From Schoenoplectus triqueter (taxonomy: Eukaryota > Streptophyta > Magnoliopsida > Poales > Cyperaceae): a DNA stretch of 64,000 nt. Positions 1-11,083 of this stretch are shown here, in pieces. Made by a program: the position numbers and the translations under genes. How positions within the stretch are numbered: the stretch's first letter is position 1; every line of letters starts with the position of its first letter. The notes beneath the pieces are model-generated. The model did not search any database and was not told the DNA's origin. It saw only the letters and a program-made list of their open reading frames with translations. The stretch lies in assembly GCA_964058805.1 (NCBI GenBank), contig CAXKVV010002148.1, positions 124,001 to 188,000 on the forward strand. The letters are read 5' to 3'.

Positions 1-540
1 TATATTACTATATTATGATTATGTTTATATTTTTATTATATTACTATTATAATATTATTATTTATTATTATTATTTTTTATTACTTTATTATTATTTTAT
101 TATGTTGTATTATATTATTATATGTTGATTATAGTTATGATTAATTTATTATTATTATTATTATTATTATAATTATTTATAATTATTTTTATGATTATGA
201 TTATATTTTTATTATTATATTATTATGATTATGATTATGGTTATATTATTATGATTATGACTATAATTATTATTATCATGATTATGATTATTATATTATT
301 AAAATTATGATTATTTATTATTATATTATTATAATTATGATGGTAATTATAATTTATTATTATTATATTACTATATTATGATTATGTTTATATTTTTATT
401 ATATTACTATTATAATATTATTATTTATTATGATTATTTTTTATTACTTTATTATTATTATTATCTTACTATTATTATTATTATTTTACTATTATTATTA
501 TCATCATCATTATTAGTATCATAATTATTTATATTTTAAC
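1..540. repeat. ATT/TTA-rich microsatellite tract
   Basis: Almost pure A/T sequence built from TTA, ATT and ATG triplets. The first ~100 bases recur at about 364-470, a direct repeat offset by 363 bp, so the tract contains a larger duplicated unit besides the simple triplets. Similar ATT tracts follow RTE LINE 3' ends elsewhere in this window, so this may be a LINE tail. No coding potential. Confidence 0.85.
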
Positions 541-1114
541 TATTCTGAGTAACAACTGCCAAACGATATTTTCGCTCTTCCGAATAGTCAAGAATACCAC
601 TCTTCTACCACTCTTCCAAAAAAAATACTATTCTATCACTCTTCCAAAATTACCACTCTTCCAAACCTATTTCTTGATTTGCCAAACGGACCCTTAGTGT
701 AAGCTGCAAGGGACCAAATGAAATCCGGGCTTGTCCACTGAATTGAACAGCCTTTTCCTCCAAAATCTTTGCATCCGTATACAGATAACAGATATACTAT
801 ATTTTTTTTATTTTTAGAATTTTTTTTTATCGGAGTCTTGCACGAGTACTCATCCTCTTTTAGAGACCGTAATAACAACTCGGACCCTTAAAAAAAATTA
901 TCTATGGCTTGAGATTATTTCAGGCCATCTAATTTTTTTCTTTTTCTGTTTATATTTTTCTAATTATATTTAATTTTTATTTTGAGTAACAATAATCTTT
1001 GATATACCAAACATGTTTTGATTTGAAATAATTTTCAACAATGTTCAAACAATATTAAAGTGAAATAAAACAACATACATTAATGTTTAATCAATAACAG
1101 CAGAGAACATAATG
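541..1114. other. Intergenic sequence with repeated CCACTCTTCC motif
   Basis: No gene seen. The motif ACCACTCTTCC or a close variant occurs about four times between 597 and 665. TGCCAAACGGACCC at about 680-693 resembles the terminal sequence of common plant MITEs, but no matching second end or target duplication was found. The ORF on the minus strand here has no recognisable domain. Confidence 0.4.
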
Positions 1115-1520
1115 TGTCACACCCCGAAACAAAAGAATATTGCACGTGAAGACATCCATACACGTAAAGCTCAAAAAATACACAAATCATTCATTTATCA
1201 TAATAAAATAATAAAAATCCATAATAACAAGCCACAATAAATAATAATACATAATTTTCAAAGTTTTACGAAAGTAAAATAATAAATAATATAACACGGG
1301 ATGATGCCATGAGGGCGACCAATAATCAATACATCTACCTAACAACCCAAAAGAAATAAAAATAAATTTGATTGGCAGCAGAACTATGAACATCTCATAG
1401 AATCGATCCTCGCTATCTGTCAACTTGCTTAAAACCTGGACCCCACAACCATTGTGAAAATATGAGTAACAAGTCACTCAGTGCAATTTTAGATCTAGCC
1501 ATCAAGATATTAAATATCAC
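1115..1520 (-). mobile_element. Probable LTR-retrotransposon terminal fragment
   Basis: Read on the minus strand the segment ends in GGGGTGTGACA, a 3' terminus commonly seen in unclassified or Gypsy-like plant LTR elements. The preceding ~400 bases give an open frame of 96 codons without any domain. No partner LTR or target duplication is visible, so this is a weak call. Confidence 0.3.
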
Positions 1521-1920
1521 TAGACTTAGACTTAAAACTCATTTAATAGCATTTATAAATAATATATAAGTATAATATACAATTACATTATATTTTAATT
1601 TAAACTTTTAAGTTGATTAATTATTTTTTGTAAGTGAAGTGAAATAATGATTTAGAGATATTATTTTTTGTCATGACAATCATTATTAAAGAAATAAAAT
1701 ATCTCTAAAATATAATAATAATATAAATATGAGAGATAAATCTCATCACACACATACATATGATTCAGCGAGATCTAGAGTTTTAAAGAAATTTTTTTGA
1801 AGCGGGATCTGCAGATTCACTTATGTATTGAAAATAAGTTTTTGTGATCCTGCTCGGTCTTTTATCAATATTATAATAATTGATATTTTAAAGTAAACTA
1901 AGGTGGTATTCACCAAAACA

Positions 1921-3143
1921 CTAAGTATGGTCAATTCAAAATGATAACCGGTTGGTAAGATAAGTGTCTAACTACAAGAATATAAGAACTTACTAAAGAA
2001 AAGATAGTACAAGAATGCACAAAGTCTTAATCGACAAGATGTGATAAAAATATAGATATGCAATGAGCATCGACCAAATACTAATGATTATGAAAAATCA
2101 ATTAGTGCAAAATAATAAACTGACAACTTGGGAGCAATGCAAATCTTGACATATTAAGAAATATAGTGCTAAGAAATGCAAATGCTGAAAAATAAATGAG
2201 ACACAGATTTTAACGGAGTTCGGTTATAAAAATCTACGTCTTTGGAACTCACTCTAATAATAGAGTGTTGACTTATTGATAACAAATATTTTACAATGAG
2301 ACTTTAGCTTCTTTATATAGACAAGCACAAGATGACTAAGAGACAATAAGAAAATAAAGAGCAAATGAGTACTCAAGGCTCAGCTAGACAAGAGCAACAA
2401 ACTCAAATAACAAATATAAGAAAGAGAGCACTACAAGCTCAAAAAGTACAATCAAGATCTTTCACTAGTTAGGCAAGATTCAACAACTAGAGGTTTCTTG
2501 AATGTGTTTGCAAGGAAGAGTTTTGGTGCTCAGTTCAATGCTTTGAGATTACTCAGAAAATACTTAGATTTGTGAGAGTTTAATTCATTTGAGAGAGATG
2601 AGACAATCCCCTTATATAGAGTACCAGACTCAGGCAGTTAAGATTCTTATGCAGGGAACCGTTACATAACGATTATAAATCGTTATAACAGTTCACTTTT
2701 TAAATTATGATTATAATTGGAATTTGACAAGAATATCCCTTATCAGAATTTTCATGAAACGTTATAACGGTTTGAAATGAATAGGATGAACCGTTGCAAC
2801 GATTTGAAGAGGTGTTGAACATTTCTGGGAACATTATAATGTTTTGACTTTAGTTGACCAAGTTCTGATAAGTCTGCCTTTCTACAAAAGCGTTATAACA
2901 GTTCTGTGAAGTGTTGCAATGACTCAAGCCATTCAATGTTTTACTGCGGCAGTTATAACAGCTTGTGAACCATCATAATGTTTTACTGCGGCATAAAATT
3001 TTTTCCTTATTTATTGATTCAGAAACTTAAAGTTATTGAATCATACCTTCACAAATATGATCCTAAGTCTTCAAAAGCTTATCCATGCTATCTTTCAGCA
3101 GCTTCTATCTTGAGTAATTATCCAAGCCTTCATAGAATCCTAC
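1921..3143 (-). mobile_element. Copia-type LTR (solo or truncated), minus orientation
   Basis: Minus-strand reading starts TGTAGGATTC at 3143. It continues through a region rich in variants of GTTATAACGGTT, reaches a TATA box in CTCTATATAAGGGG (about 2615), then a CT-rich leader. This order (repeat-rich U3, TATA, R/U5) is typical of Ty1-copia LTRs. The downstream boundary is unclear and no internal coding region is attached. A related stretch lies at 3500-4030 in the opposite orientation. Confidence 0.45.
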
Positions 3144-3499
3144 ATAAATTTTGAAGAAACTTGTTAAATTCAAATATATTTTGCAAAATAATAAATCAAA
3201 AGAAATTATTAAGTACAATAATAATAAATAAAAATATAATAATGATTCGGCTTGTCATAAGCTTAATAATCAAGAAAAGATAGACTACTCATATAAAATA
3301 TTGTGCTAAATAATTTATTTGATTTATCGATTTTCAAAATAATCTTGAATTTTATAATTTATCTTGTTTGAGTACTGTGTAGGAATTAAAATATAAAATA
3401 AATTAGAGTATAATAATCAAGACTAATGATGTGATGTAAGAGCTAAATTAAGATTGTATTAGGCCTACGTTTAGCTAGACTCAAACTGGGTTGAATTGG

Positions 3500-4030
3500 T
3501 TAAGATAAATTGAGCTTAAACAACAAAAAATAAATTCCGCCCAATAAGTCGTTATAACAGTTCACCTTAAATTCTCAAAAATCTTCTAAGACAAGAAAGC
3601 TTCCCAAATTGGATAGAGCCTATCGTTGGATAACGAATGAGAACTGTTGCATGACTTGAGTCATTACATTGGTTCAACAAGCCGTCATAACATGTCTGTT
3701 TGTCAGAACTCAAAAACTTATGGTCAACTACATTCAAAAGTTACAACGACTTAATCAGGCATTGTAACAGTTTAATCAAGCATTATAACAGTTTATTTCT
3801 TCGTTACAAGCTATTAGAATGTTTTAAAAAGTTTCTTAAAGTCTGACAAGAATATTCTTGACAAGAATGATTATTCAACTGTTATAATGACTTATAGATT
3901 ATTATAATAGCTCAATCCGATAACAACTTGTTGATCAATTTCAGAAAGTCTATATAAAGGGGTGAAACATAATTTCTATCATATCCTCGAAGAGAAACTG
4001 GTCTGGCGTCACTCAGCCAATACCAAATTG
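3500..4030 (+). mobile_element. Related copia-type LTR fragment, plus orientation
   Basis: Contains the same GTTATAACAGTT-like motifs (about 3550, 3788, 3880) and a TATA box in GTCTATATAAAGGGG at about 3949, in the opposite orientation to 1921-3143. No clear ends, coding region or target duplication. Confidence 0.4.
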
Positions 4031-5829
4031 ATCATGCATTTAAAGTTATTTAATTTAATTGATTTACCATCACTTTAAAATCCAATTTAATTTCATAATT
4101 AATGTGTTTGGTAAATTATAACTTAAATATAAATCCTCATAATATTTATTATTTATAATTGTATTATTGAATTGTTAATGTTAATTAAATTTTATCAAAT
4201 GTGTTAATTAAATTATTAATCTTGTAATATATTTAGTTATCTAGCTCATTTATATTTTTAAATCTTGTTTGACTTACTAAGCTACAATATTTTTGAAACT
4301 TTTAATGTAATATTAATAATAGTAATATATGTACATATTAATTCAACTTAATTAAAAAAATATTAAGTTTAAATTGATTAAAATGTCAATCTTGCTAATT
4401 ATAACCTATAACATCATTTTATTTAGTAATGTATTTTCAAAATTTAATTATCTTAATAATTATTTCATAAATACCTATATTATAATAAATACATATAATT
4501 AAGGATTTAATCAATAATATTATATTTAAATTATGTTCTATAATATAATTAAAATTATAAATTAATATTTATTAATGTTTAACTAAATATCAATTATCAT
4601 TTCTAGATTAACATATCCAAAAACTAACCTAACTTACTAAAATATTTTTAATTAACAATATACAATTAAATAGCAAATGAAATGTGGATGAGATGAATGC
4701 AAATAAATTTCTGTTTATGAAATGATTTAAAAGCCCTATCAACAGAAATCAAAATCTCAATGACAATCCACACCTGAATAGCTCGGTAAGTGTGATGGTC
4801 ACGAATCTACTTTGTCGGGTCTTTTGCGGGGCCCACGATCACGTCTCTGTCAATTCATCTTGAAAGCCTTGTATGTACTCATTGGATATCTATACGTCTG
4901 TTGATTCCTTCAAATTTCCCCTGATGTTATCTAGACTCTGAAATTAATATAGATTATTTGTTCCTTAATAATATTATCATCCGAAACAAGGTCATATTTC
5001 ATTATCAATTCCAATTTACGTTCAATTAGCTCTCATCTTCTATTTGTAACTAACTACAGCTCAAATATTCAATTTAGTGTCATGAATTACGAAATTTGTA
5101 GTTTCATCTCATAGTCAAGTCTAAGTTAACCTTCAAATCCGATTCATTAAATCCATATTCAACAATTATTATAACAATGATAAGACACAAACTTAATACG
5201 TAAGGTAGCTAGTTGAGTAAGCCTTGTATAATTGAGGCTTTAGGCATTGAATGTTTGGCTGAAAAGATATGTTACTGGTCAAGCAATGTCACTGATATGT
5301 ATACTAAATTTCTTATGAGTTGATTCAAGAAATATAACTTAACTCGGTGGTGTTCATGCTTAATCCCAATTCTTACATCAATATTTGAGATAATTAGATA
5401 AATAAAGTTTAGCAATGATTACAACTTTAAATCCTTCCAAGGAATTAAGGTTGACTCCAGTGGAAGTTGGACCAGTGCATGATCCGTTGTAAAATATAAT
5501 ATAAATCATTTAATAATTAAGTTTTATAAATATTTATTGCGTGACATTGTTCTTGCAAAAGAAACTATGGAGCTTGCGATTGATCTATGAAGCTTCTCGG
5601 TGATAAAACTTGTTCAGTTTACAATAATAGTGTTATGCAAAGACATATTTACCAGTGCGACAACTTGAGATATTTATTTTTAAGATTTAAATAACCGATT
5701 TAAGTAATTTAATTAGCAACACATACAACGTTTTTTTTTTGTATACAAATTTTATAAGTTCAATTCAATTAGGTTGGTATTATAAAATAAATTATCACGA
5801 GAATAACAGTAGTCAATTTGTCTTGTTAT
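4031..5829. other. AT-rich intergenic DNA, nothing recognised
   Basis: No open frame of note, no splice-consistent exon series and no terminal repeats were found. A short GC-richer patch at about 4780-4870 interrupts the AT-rich background without a recognisable identity. Confidence 0.5.
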
Positions 5830-6425
5830 TTGTTATCAAAGCTTTATGATTCTAGTGCCACAGGAAACAACGCAGACGGGGAATTGGCAGGACAAGACAA
5901 AGTCGAACAAGGCACAACAACAACAAAAGCAACAGATGGCACAACTCAAATGCTGGCATAAGGCCCACACGGCCACAACAAGGAAATGGAGAAGGCACCA
6001 AGAGCTGCAGAGGCAACACAAGTAGGTTGGGACCGTTGGGTTGGTAGTCGTGCGTGGGTTGGGGCAGCAACAAGGAAGGGTCGGGATTCTCGAAGTCCTT
6101 GTCTGTCTCGGCTCCGGGCAGCAAGAGGGCGACAAAGGGCTGCTGCTTCGGTTGGGAATGTGATGAGGGAGATGGGAAACAGAAAGAGCAAGGGAGGGGG
6201 TTTGTGCTGTGAGTAAAAGAGAGAGGAGATGGGGTGGCTGAGTTAAGGGAGGAGGCAGAAGCGAAAGTGAGGAACAAGGGAGGGCTAGGTCAAAGAGTGA
6301 GGGATAGTTAAGTGTGCTGAGGAATTTGGTATGGCAGACATGCGCACTCTCATACGTGTAACGGATCTCTAGGGGTGGAGCGAGTTGGATGACACAAACC
6401 TGATGAATATAAGGTTTATTCATGT
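5830..6425 (-). other. C-rich minus-strand segment, possible retroelement leader
   Basis: The minus strand is strikingly pyrimidine- and C-rich against the surrounding AT-rich DNA, so all three frames stay open (195, 141 and 81 codons). The translations are low-complexity Ser/Pro/Leu/Cys with no domain. Open frames in several registers point to base composition, not a gene. It may be the leader of an old LTR element. Confidence 0.35.
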
Positions 6426-6434
6426 CAACTTTTC

Positions 6435-6820
6435 CATATTTTTTTATATAATAATTATAATAATCATATTATTAGTAATAAGAGTGATAAAAATAAAATT
6501 TTAAATCTATGAATGGCAGCGCGCCATTGTCAGTGGCGTCTTTGTGCACACGCGTCATTAGTAGTGGTGTGTTTCCCTTAAAACGGGTCTTTGATCACTA
6601 TAAATACACGCGCATGTATCTATCTGCGCGGTTGTTATTTGTAGGAGGTAAACGCACTGCTCCCAGTGGCGCGTTTCAGTAAAGATGCCACTGACAGTAG
6701 CGCGTTTGCTCCGCGCCACTGCCAGTGGCGCGTTGCCATTCATAGATTTAAAATTTTACTTTTATCACTCTTATTATTAATAATACAATTATTTATAATT
6801 ATTATATATAAAAAAATCTG
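6435..6820. mobile_element. Mutator-type MITE with 9-10 bp target duplication
   Basis: Long terminal inverted repeats of about 110 bp begin CATATTTTTTTA on the left and CAGATTTTTTTA on the right (reverse complement). Both arms carry AAATCTATGAATGGCA and AGAGTGATAAAA. The element is flanked by CAACTTTTCC at 6426-6435 and 6821-6830, a target duplication of 9-10 bp as expected for Mutator-like elements. The interior carries several variants of CAGTGGCGCG. It has no coding capacity. Confidence 0.85.
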
Positions 6821-6830
6821 CAACTTTTCC

Positions 6831-7129
6831 TAATCAGCTGAATTGGTCTGATGTCACACAAAGAGCCTCTTGATACTGTCCTACAATGCACGGAGATTCA
6901 AATAGAAATCTGACTACCTAATACAACAGAACAATGAAATACAAATAAGATCTGTTAAAAAAAAATTGATCCATATGCCTGCATCAAGTAATATTAGGGA
7001 ATTACAATCTGAAATTCCATCGTCCTTGGAGTCAGTGAAGAATTTAATTATAATAAACAAAGCTGGTATTTAACTCCGCCTGTGTGGACTAATTTCTGCA
7101 TAGTCTGTCCCAAGTCAGGATAAAAGAGG
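6831..7129 (-). other. Ancestral NLR 3' flank, paralogous to 58590-58860
   Basis: This stretch aligns with 58590-58860 downstream of NLR-C, for example GAATAATGAAATCCAAATA-like and TCAGTGAAGAATTTA blocks in the same order. It therefore belongs to the duplicated NLR neighbourhood and was separated from the rest of NLR-A's 3' flank (10250-11083) by the RTE insertion. On the minus strand two short open blocks bounded by AG/GT dinucleotides are conserved between the copies. They could be small 3' exons, but no gene product is identified. Confidence 0.5.
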
Positions 7130-7211
7130 AAGGTTACGGTGGGTGTGACGAGCTCTGTACTAAAATAACCGATCTTTATGGAAATGAAATCCAGTCAAAT
7201 TTCATTGGGGT

Positions 7212-7405
7212 GTCACCCTCTTAGCGACGCGTCATATTGGAACCCGGATATGGTGATAAGAGAACGAGGGCCGGATTGTCACCACCTTAGTAGCGCGCCA
7301 TATTAGAACCTGGATATGGTGATAAGCGAGCGAGAACCGGATCGTCATCACCTTAGTGATGCGCTGCATCGGCGTTCGGATGTAGTGTCAAGTGAATAAG
7401 GGTCT
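7212..7405 (+). repeat. 66-bp tandem repeat, three copies, in RTE leader
   Basis: Units start at 7212, 7278 and 7344 with GTCACCCTCTTAG, GTCACCACCTTAG and GTCATCACCTTAG, exactly 66 bp apart. The first two are close; the third diverges toward its end. Repeated 5' units are known in RTE-type LINEs and may carry promoter activity. Confidence 0.85.
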
Positions 7406-8668
7406 TCGCACTTGACTTGACGAGTGCGAGGGGCAAGAAAGCTCATCGGGGAAAGTAGAATTCTTTTAGGTAGTTGGAATGTAGGGTCCTTAACAGATAA
7501 GCTAAGAGAGTTAGTTGATACTGCGATTATGAGACAATTCTGGGAAGACTTAAAGAACATGATTAGAGGAGTGTCTAATAGTGAAAAAATATTCATTGGA
7601 GGAGATCTTAACAGTGATGTTGACATAACTAGAGGGGTTTGAGAGGGCACATGAGAGTTTTAGATGAGACGACATAATTAAGAGGGAGAAGAAATTTTGA
7701 ACTTCGTTGTAGCGAACACCTTCTTTAGAAAGAAAATAATCTCATTTAATTACTTTCAAAAGTGGCTAATACTCGAGCCAGATCGATTTTGTCCTTACTA
7801 GAAGGGAGGAGAGACCAAGCTGCATGGATTGTAAGGTTATACCTGGCGAGTGTCTCGTCACACAACACAAGTTTTTGGTTGCTGACTTTCATTTTCAGGT
7901 ATGCGTCCGGCGAGATAGAGGCACAAAAATCACGAGAACGAAGTGGTGGGAGCTCAAAGAAGACATTTCTAATGTGTTTCAGGATAGATTTATTACAGTA
8001 GGGTTGTGGAACGCAGGTGAGGATGTGGATAATATGTAGAAGGAGATGACGACTCACATTCGGAAGGTGACTATAGAAGTGTTTGGAGTAACCAGAGGAA
8101 ATAAACGTGAACCTAAAGACACTTGGTGATGGAATGATGATGTACAAAAGACGATCAGTGAGAAAAAAAATGTTACAAACGTTTACATCATAACAGGAGT
8201 GATGAAAATATACAGAAGTACAAAGAAGCCATAAGAAACGCAAAGAAAGCTGTGAGCGAAATAAGAGATCAGACATACGCGGAGCTGTATCAGAAACTAG
8301 ATATAAAAGATGACGAAAATGATATCTACAACATGACTAAACTTCGAGAAAGAAAGACAAGAGATTTCAACGAAGTTAAAAGTATTAAGGATGAGGCTGA
8401 TAGGGCAGATGAAGATAATACTTCGACAAACTGTTCAACGATGAGAGTGAGAAAACCACGATCGAGTTGGACGACTCAGTTGATGACACCAACAGACGAT
8501 TTGTTCAGAGAATTCAAGAGTCTGAGGTGACATAAGCTTTAAAAATGATGAAAACAGAAAAAAATGTTTGGACCTGATGACATCCCGATTGAGGTATGGA
8601 GATATCTTGGAGATGTAGCAATAGTGTGGCTCACTAAGTAATTTAATATTATTTTTCAGTCCAATAAG

Positions 8669-9260
8669 ATGCCTGATGAGTGGAGAAGAAGTATATTAGT
8701 ATCAATCTTCAAGAATAAAAGAGATATTCAAAATTGTACCAATTTTAGAGGAATTAAGCTCATGAGTCATACCATGAAGCTTTGTGAGAGAGTGATCGAG
8801 AATCGTTTAAGAAAACTGACAACCGTCTTCAAAAATCAGTTTGGTTTTATGCCTGTGAGGTCCATCATGGAGATGATTTTCTTGATAAGATAACTTATGA
8901 AGAGATATCGGGAACAAATGGATCTAGATATAATATTTATTGATTTGGAGAAAGCGTATGATAAAATACTAAGAAATATCATGTGGTGGGCGCTTGAAAA
9001 GAAACGAATCCCAACAAAGTACGTTACCCTTATTAAGGATATGTATACAAATGTTGTGACTTGTGTCAGAGCATGTGACGGTGAGTTCGATGTATTTTCT
9101 ATTAAGATAGGATTACATCAAGGATCAATATTGAGTCCATGTATTTTCACCTTAGTGATGGATGAGATCACAAAGGATATATAAAGAGATATTCTTTAGT
9201 GTATGCTATTTGCTGATGATATGGTGTTGATTGACGATGACCGAATTGGAGTCAATCAGA
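8669..9260 (+). pseudogene. RTE reverse transcriptase domain, interrupted
   Basis: The fingers/palm region is read in two frames. 8669-8893 holds MPDEWRRSILV and NFRGIKLMSH. 8897-9184 holds the catalytic DLEKAYD, the HQGSILSPCIFTLVMDE block and, after a stop at 9183, the FADDMV catalytic box near 9210. A stop separates the first two frames at about 8891. RTE enzymes prime cDNA synthesis at a nicked target; this copy cannot make a full protein. Confidence 0.85.
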
Positions 9261-10250
9261 AACTAAAGTTGTGAAGGCAAACTTAAGAATCGAAAGATTT
9301 TAGACTTAGTAGAACTAAAATCGAATAAATGAGGTGTCAGTTCAGTGAGGAAAACTCAGATGATAGATATGTTAGTTTGGACGGACAAGTAGTACCCATG
9401 AATGACATATTCGGTATTTATGATCGATGTTGTAGAGTGACGGAGGGATCAATGCAGTTGTTAGTCATAGAATAAGAGTCAGATGGGTGAAATGGAGACA
9501 AATATCTGATATTCTCTGTGATAAGAAGATCCCAAATAAATTAAAAGATAAGTTCTACAGCATGGTGATTAGACCCGCGATAATATATGGCGTAGAATGT
9601 CGGATTACAAAAGAACAACACATTCAGAAGATGAGTGTAGCCGAAATGCGTATGTTGCGTTAGATATGTGGCTACACAAGGAGAGATCGAATCAGAAATG
9701 ATGATATACGGGATAAATTTAGGGTAACACCAATTCAAGAGAAGCTGGTTCAATACCATTTACGATGGTTTGATCATATCCAACGAAGGTTTCCTAAGGC
9801 ACCAGTATGCAGTGATATTCTAAGTCATAATGAAAATACAAGAAGAGGAATATGTCGACCGAGACTAATATGAGAGGAGGCAATAAAATAAGATTTGAAG
9901 GAATGAAATATATTTAAAGAGTTTGCTTTGGATAGGCATGCTTGGAAGATGGCGATCCATATATCAAAATTATGATTTAGGAGTTAGAGTCTAATAGTAG
10001 AGTTATAGATTTTAGTTTCTTAGATTTTCACTTTTTAGATTTTTAGGATTTTAAGATTTAAAAATATATTTTATAATAAATGTTTATTGTACTATTTTTA
10101 TGATTATTATTATTATTAGCATTTTATCAATATCAATATCATCATTATTATTATCATATTGTCATCATCATTATCATTCTCATTTTTATTTATTTATTAT
10201 TATTGTTATTTTTTTCATCATCATTATTATTATCTTTGATATTTGAGATT

Positions 10251-11083
10251 TTTGATCTTATACTTTCTAATTGAATTTTATTTCTAGTCCACTCAATTTA
10301 TTTAAAATTAAAGATTTTATTGTTGATATCGTAGACAAAGCTCATATTGGATTGGTACACTCTGATTAGGTTTTTTTGCTGAGGAATTCAATGAAGGAAC
10401 TGGGGTCATAGTCTCATAGTTGGAGAGTTTTGGTGGCACAAAAATCTATGGTACGACTAGCTGCACAATGATGAATTAGAAGCTAGAACTCATAACAAAT
10501 TACAGTTTTGACCCTCTTTTCGAATCCAAAGGGACTGCTGTAATTTCATTGACACTTGAGACAGCAATTTTTGGTTAAATCCGTTAGTTAAATTTTTATT
10601 TCTTTACATTTTATTCTCTTTGATTTAACTCACACTTTTCAATAAGACAGGTGGAATAATAAACAGGAATTGGGGTTAGTATCTGTCAAACGTAAATTAG
10701 ATAGAACATACAGCTAACATGAGAGATATATACCTGAAATGTTGACAAATTGATAATCATAGTTGTTATTTGCGACTGGACTACCGCGCCTTCTTGTTTA
10801 GTTGGCATCTTTTTATGTCACCATAATCTAGCAATAAAAATAACCTGCAATGCTTTTGTATTTTGAAATAGCACAATATACAAATGAGATTCTGTTAAAC
10901 TTATGAGAAAATATAACTCAATCATTTATAAGAGATTAAGAGCCCTACATAAAATTCAGAAACTGATAAAGTACCTTTTGATTAGAGAGCAGTTAAATTA
11001 TGAAGCATTATATATCCTTATTCCCTGCATCTGTTTTGTTTCAAGAGCATGAGATGGGGAACCTGTATGAAAACAGAGTATCC
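10251..11083 (-). other. 3' flank of NLR-A, duplicated at 25085-25909
   Basis: Nearly identical to the DNA downstream of NLR-B and recognisably related to the DNA downstream of NLR-C (58870-59860). On the minus strand AAG/GTAC at about 10976 and GCATTGCAG/G near 10847 could bound a small 3'UTR intron. No separate gene is seen. Confidence 0.5.

Larger units (their letters stand above)
7130..10250 (+). mobile_element. RTE-clade LINE, decayed copy (block A)
   Basis: A non-LTR retrotransposon of the plant RTE type. A GC-richer 5' leader with a 3 x 66 bp tandem repeat is followed by the start of the endonuclease (LLGSWNVGSLTDKL). Endonuclease tail and linker (GGDLN, ANTFFRK) come next, then reverse transcriptase (MPDEWRRS, DLEKAYD, HQGSILSP, FADDMV) and a 3' end of ATT/ATC simple repeats. 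The reading frame is broken many times. The endonuclease core is deleted near 7530: the frame jumps from the N-terminal strand straight to RQFWEDL. The 3' part is shared with the copy at 22656. Confidence 0.9.

Noticed and set aside
5836..6423. 195-codon minus-strand frame as a Cys/Ser/Pro-rich protein
   Set aside because: All three minus frames are open here because the strand is C- and T-rich. The translation is low complexity with no domain or splice support.
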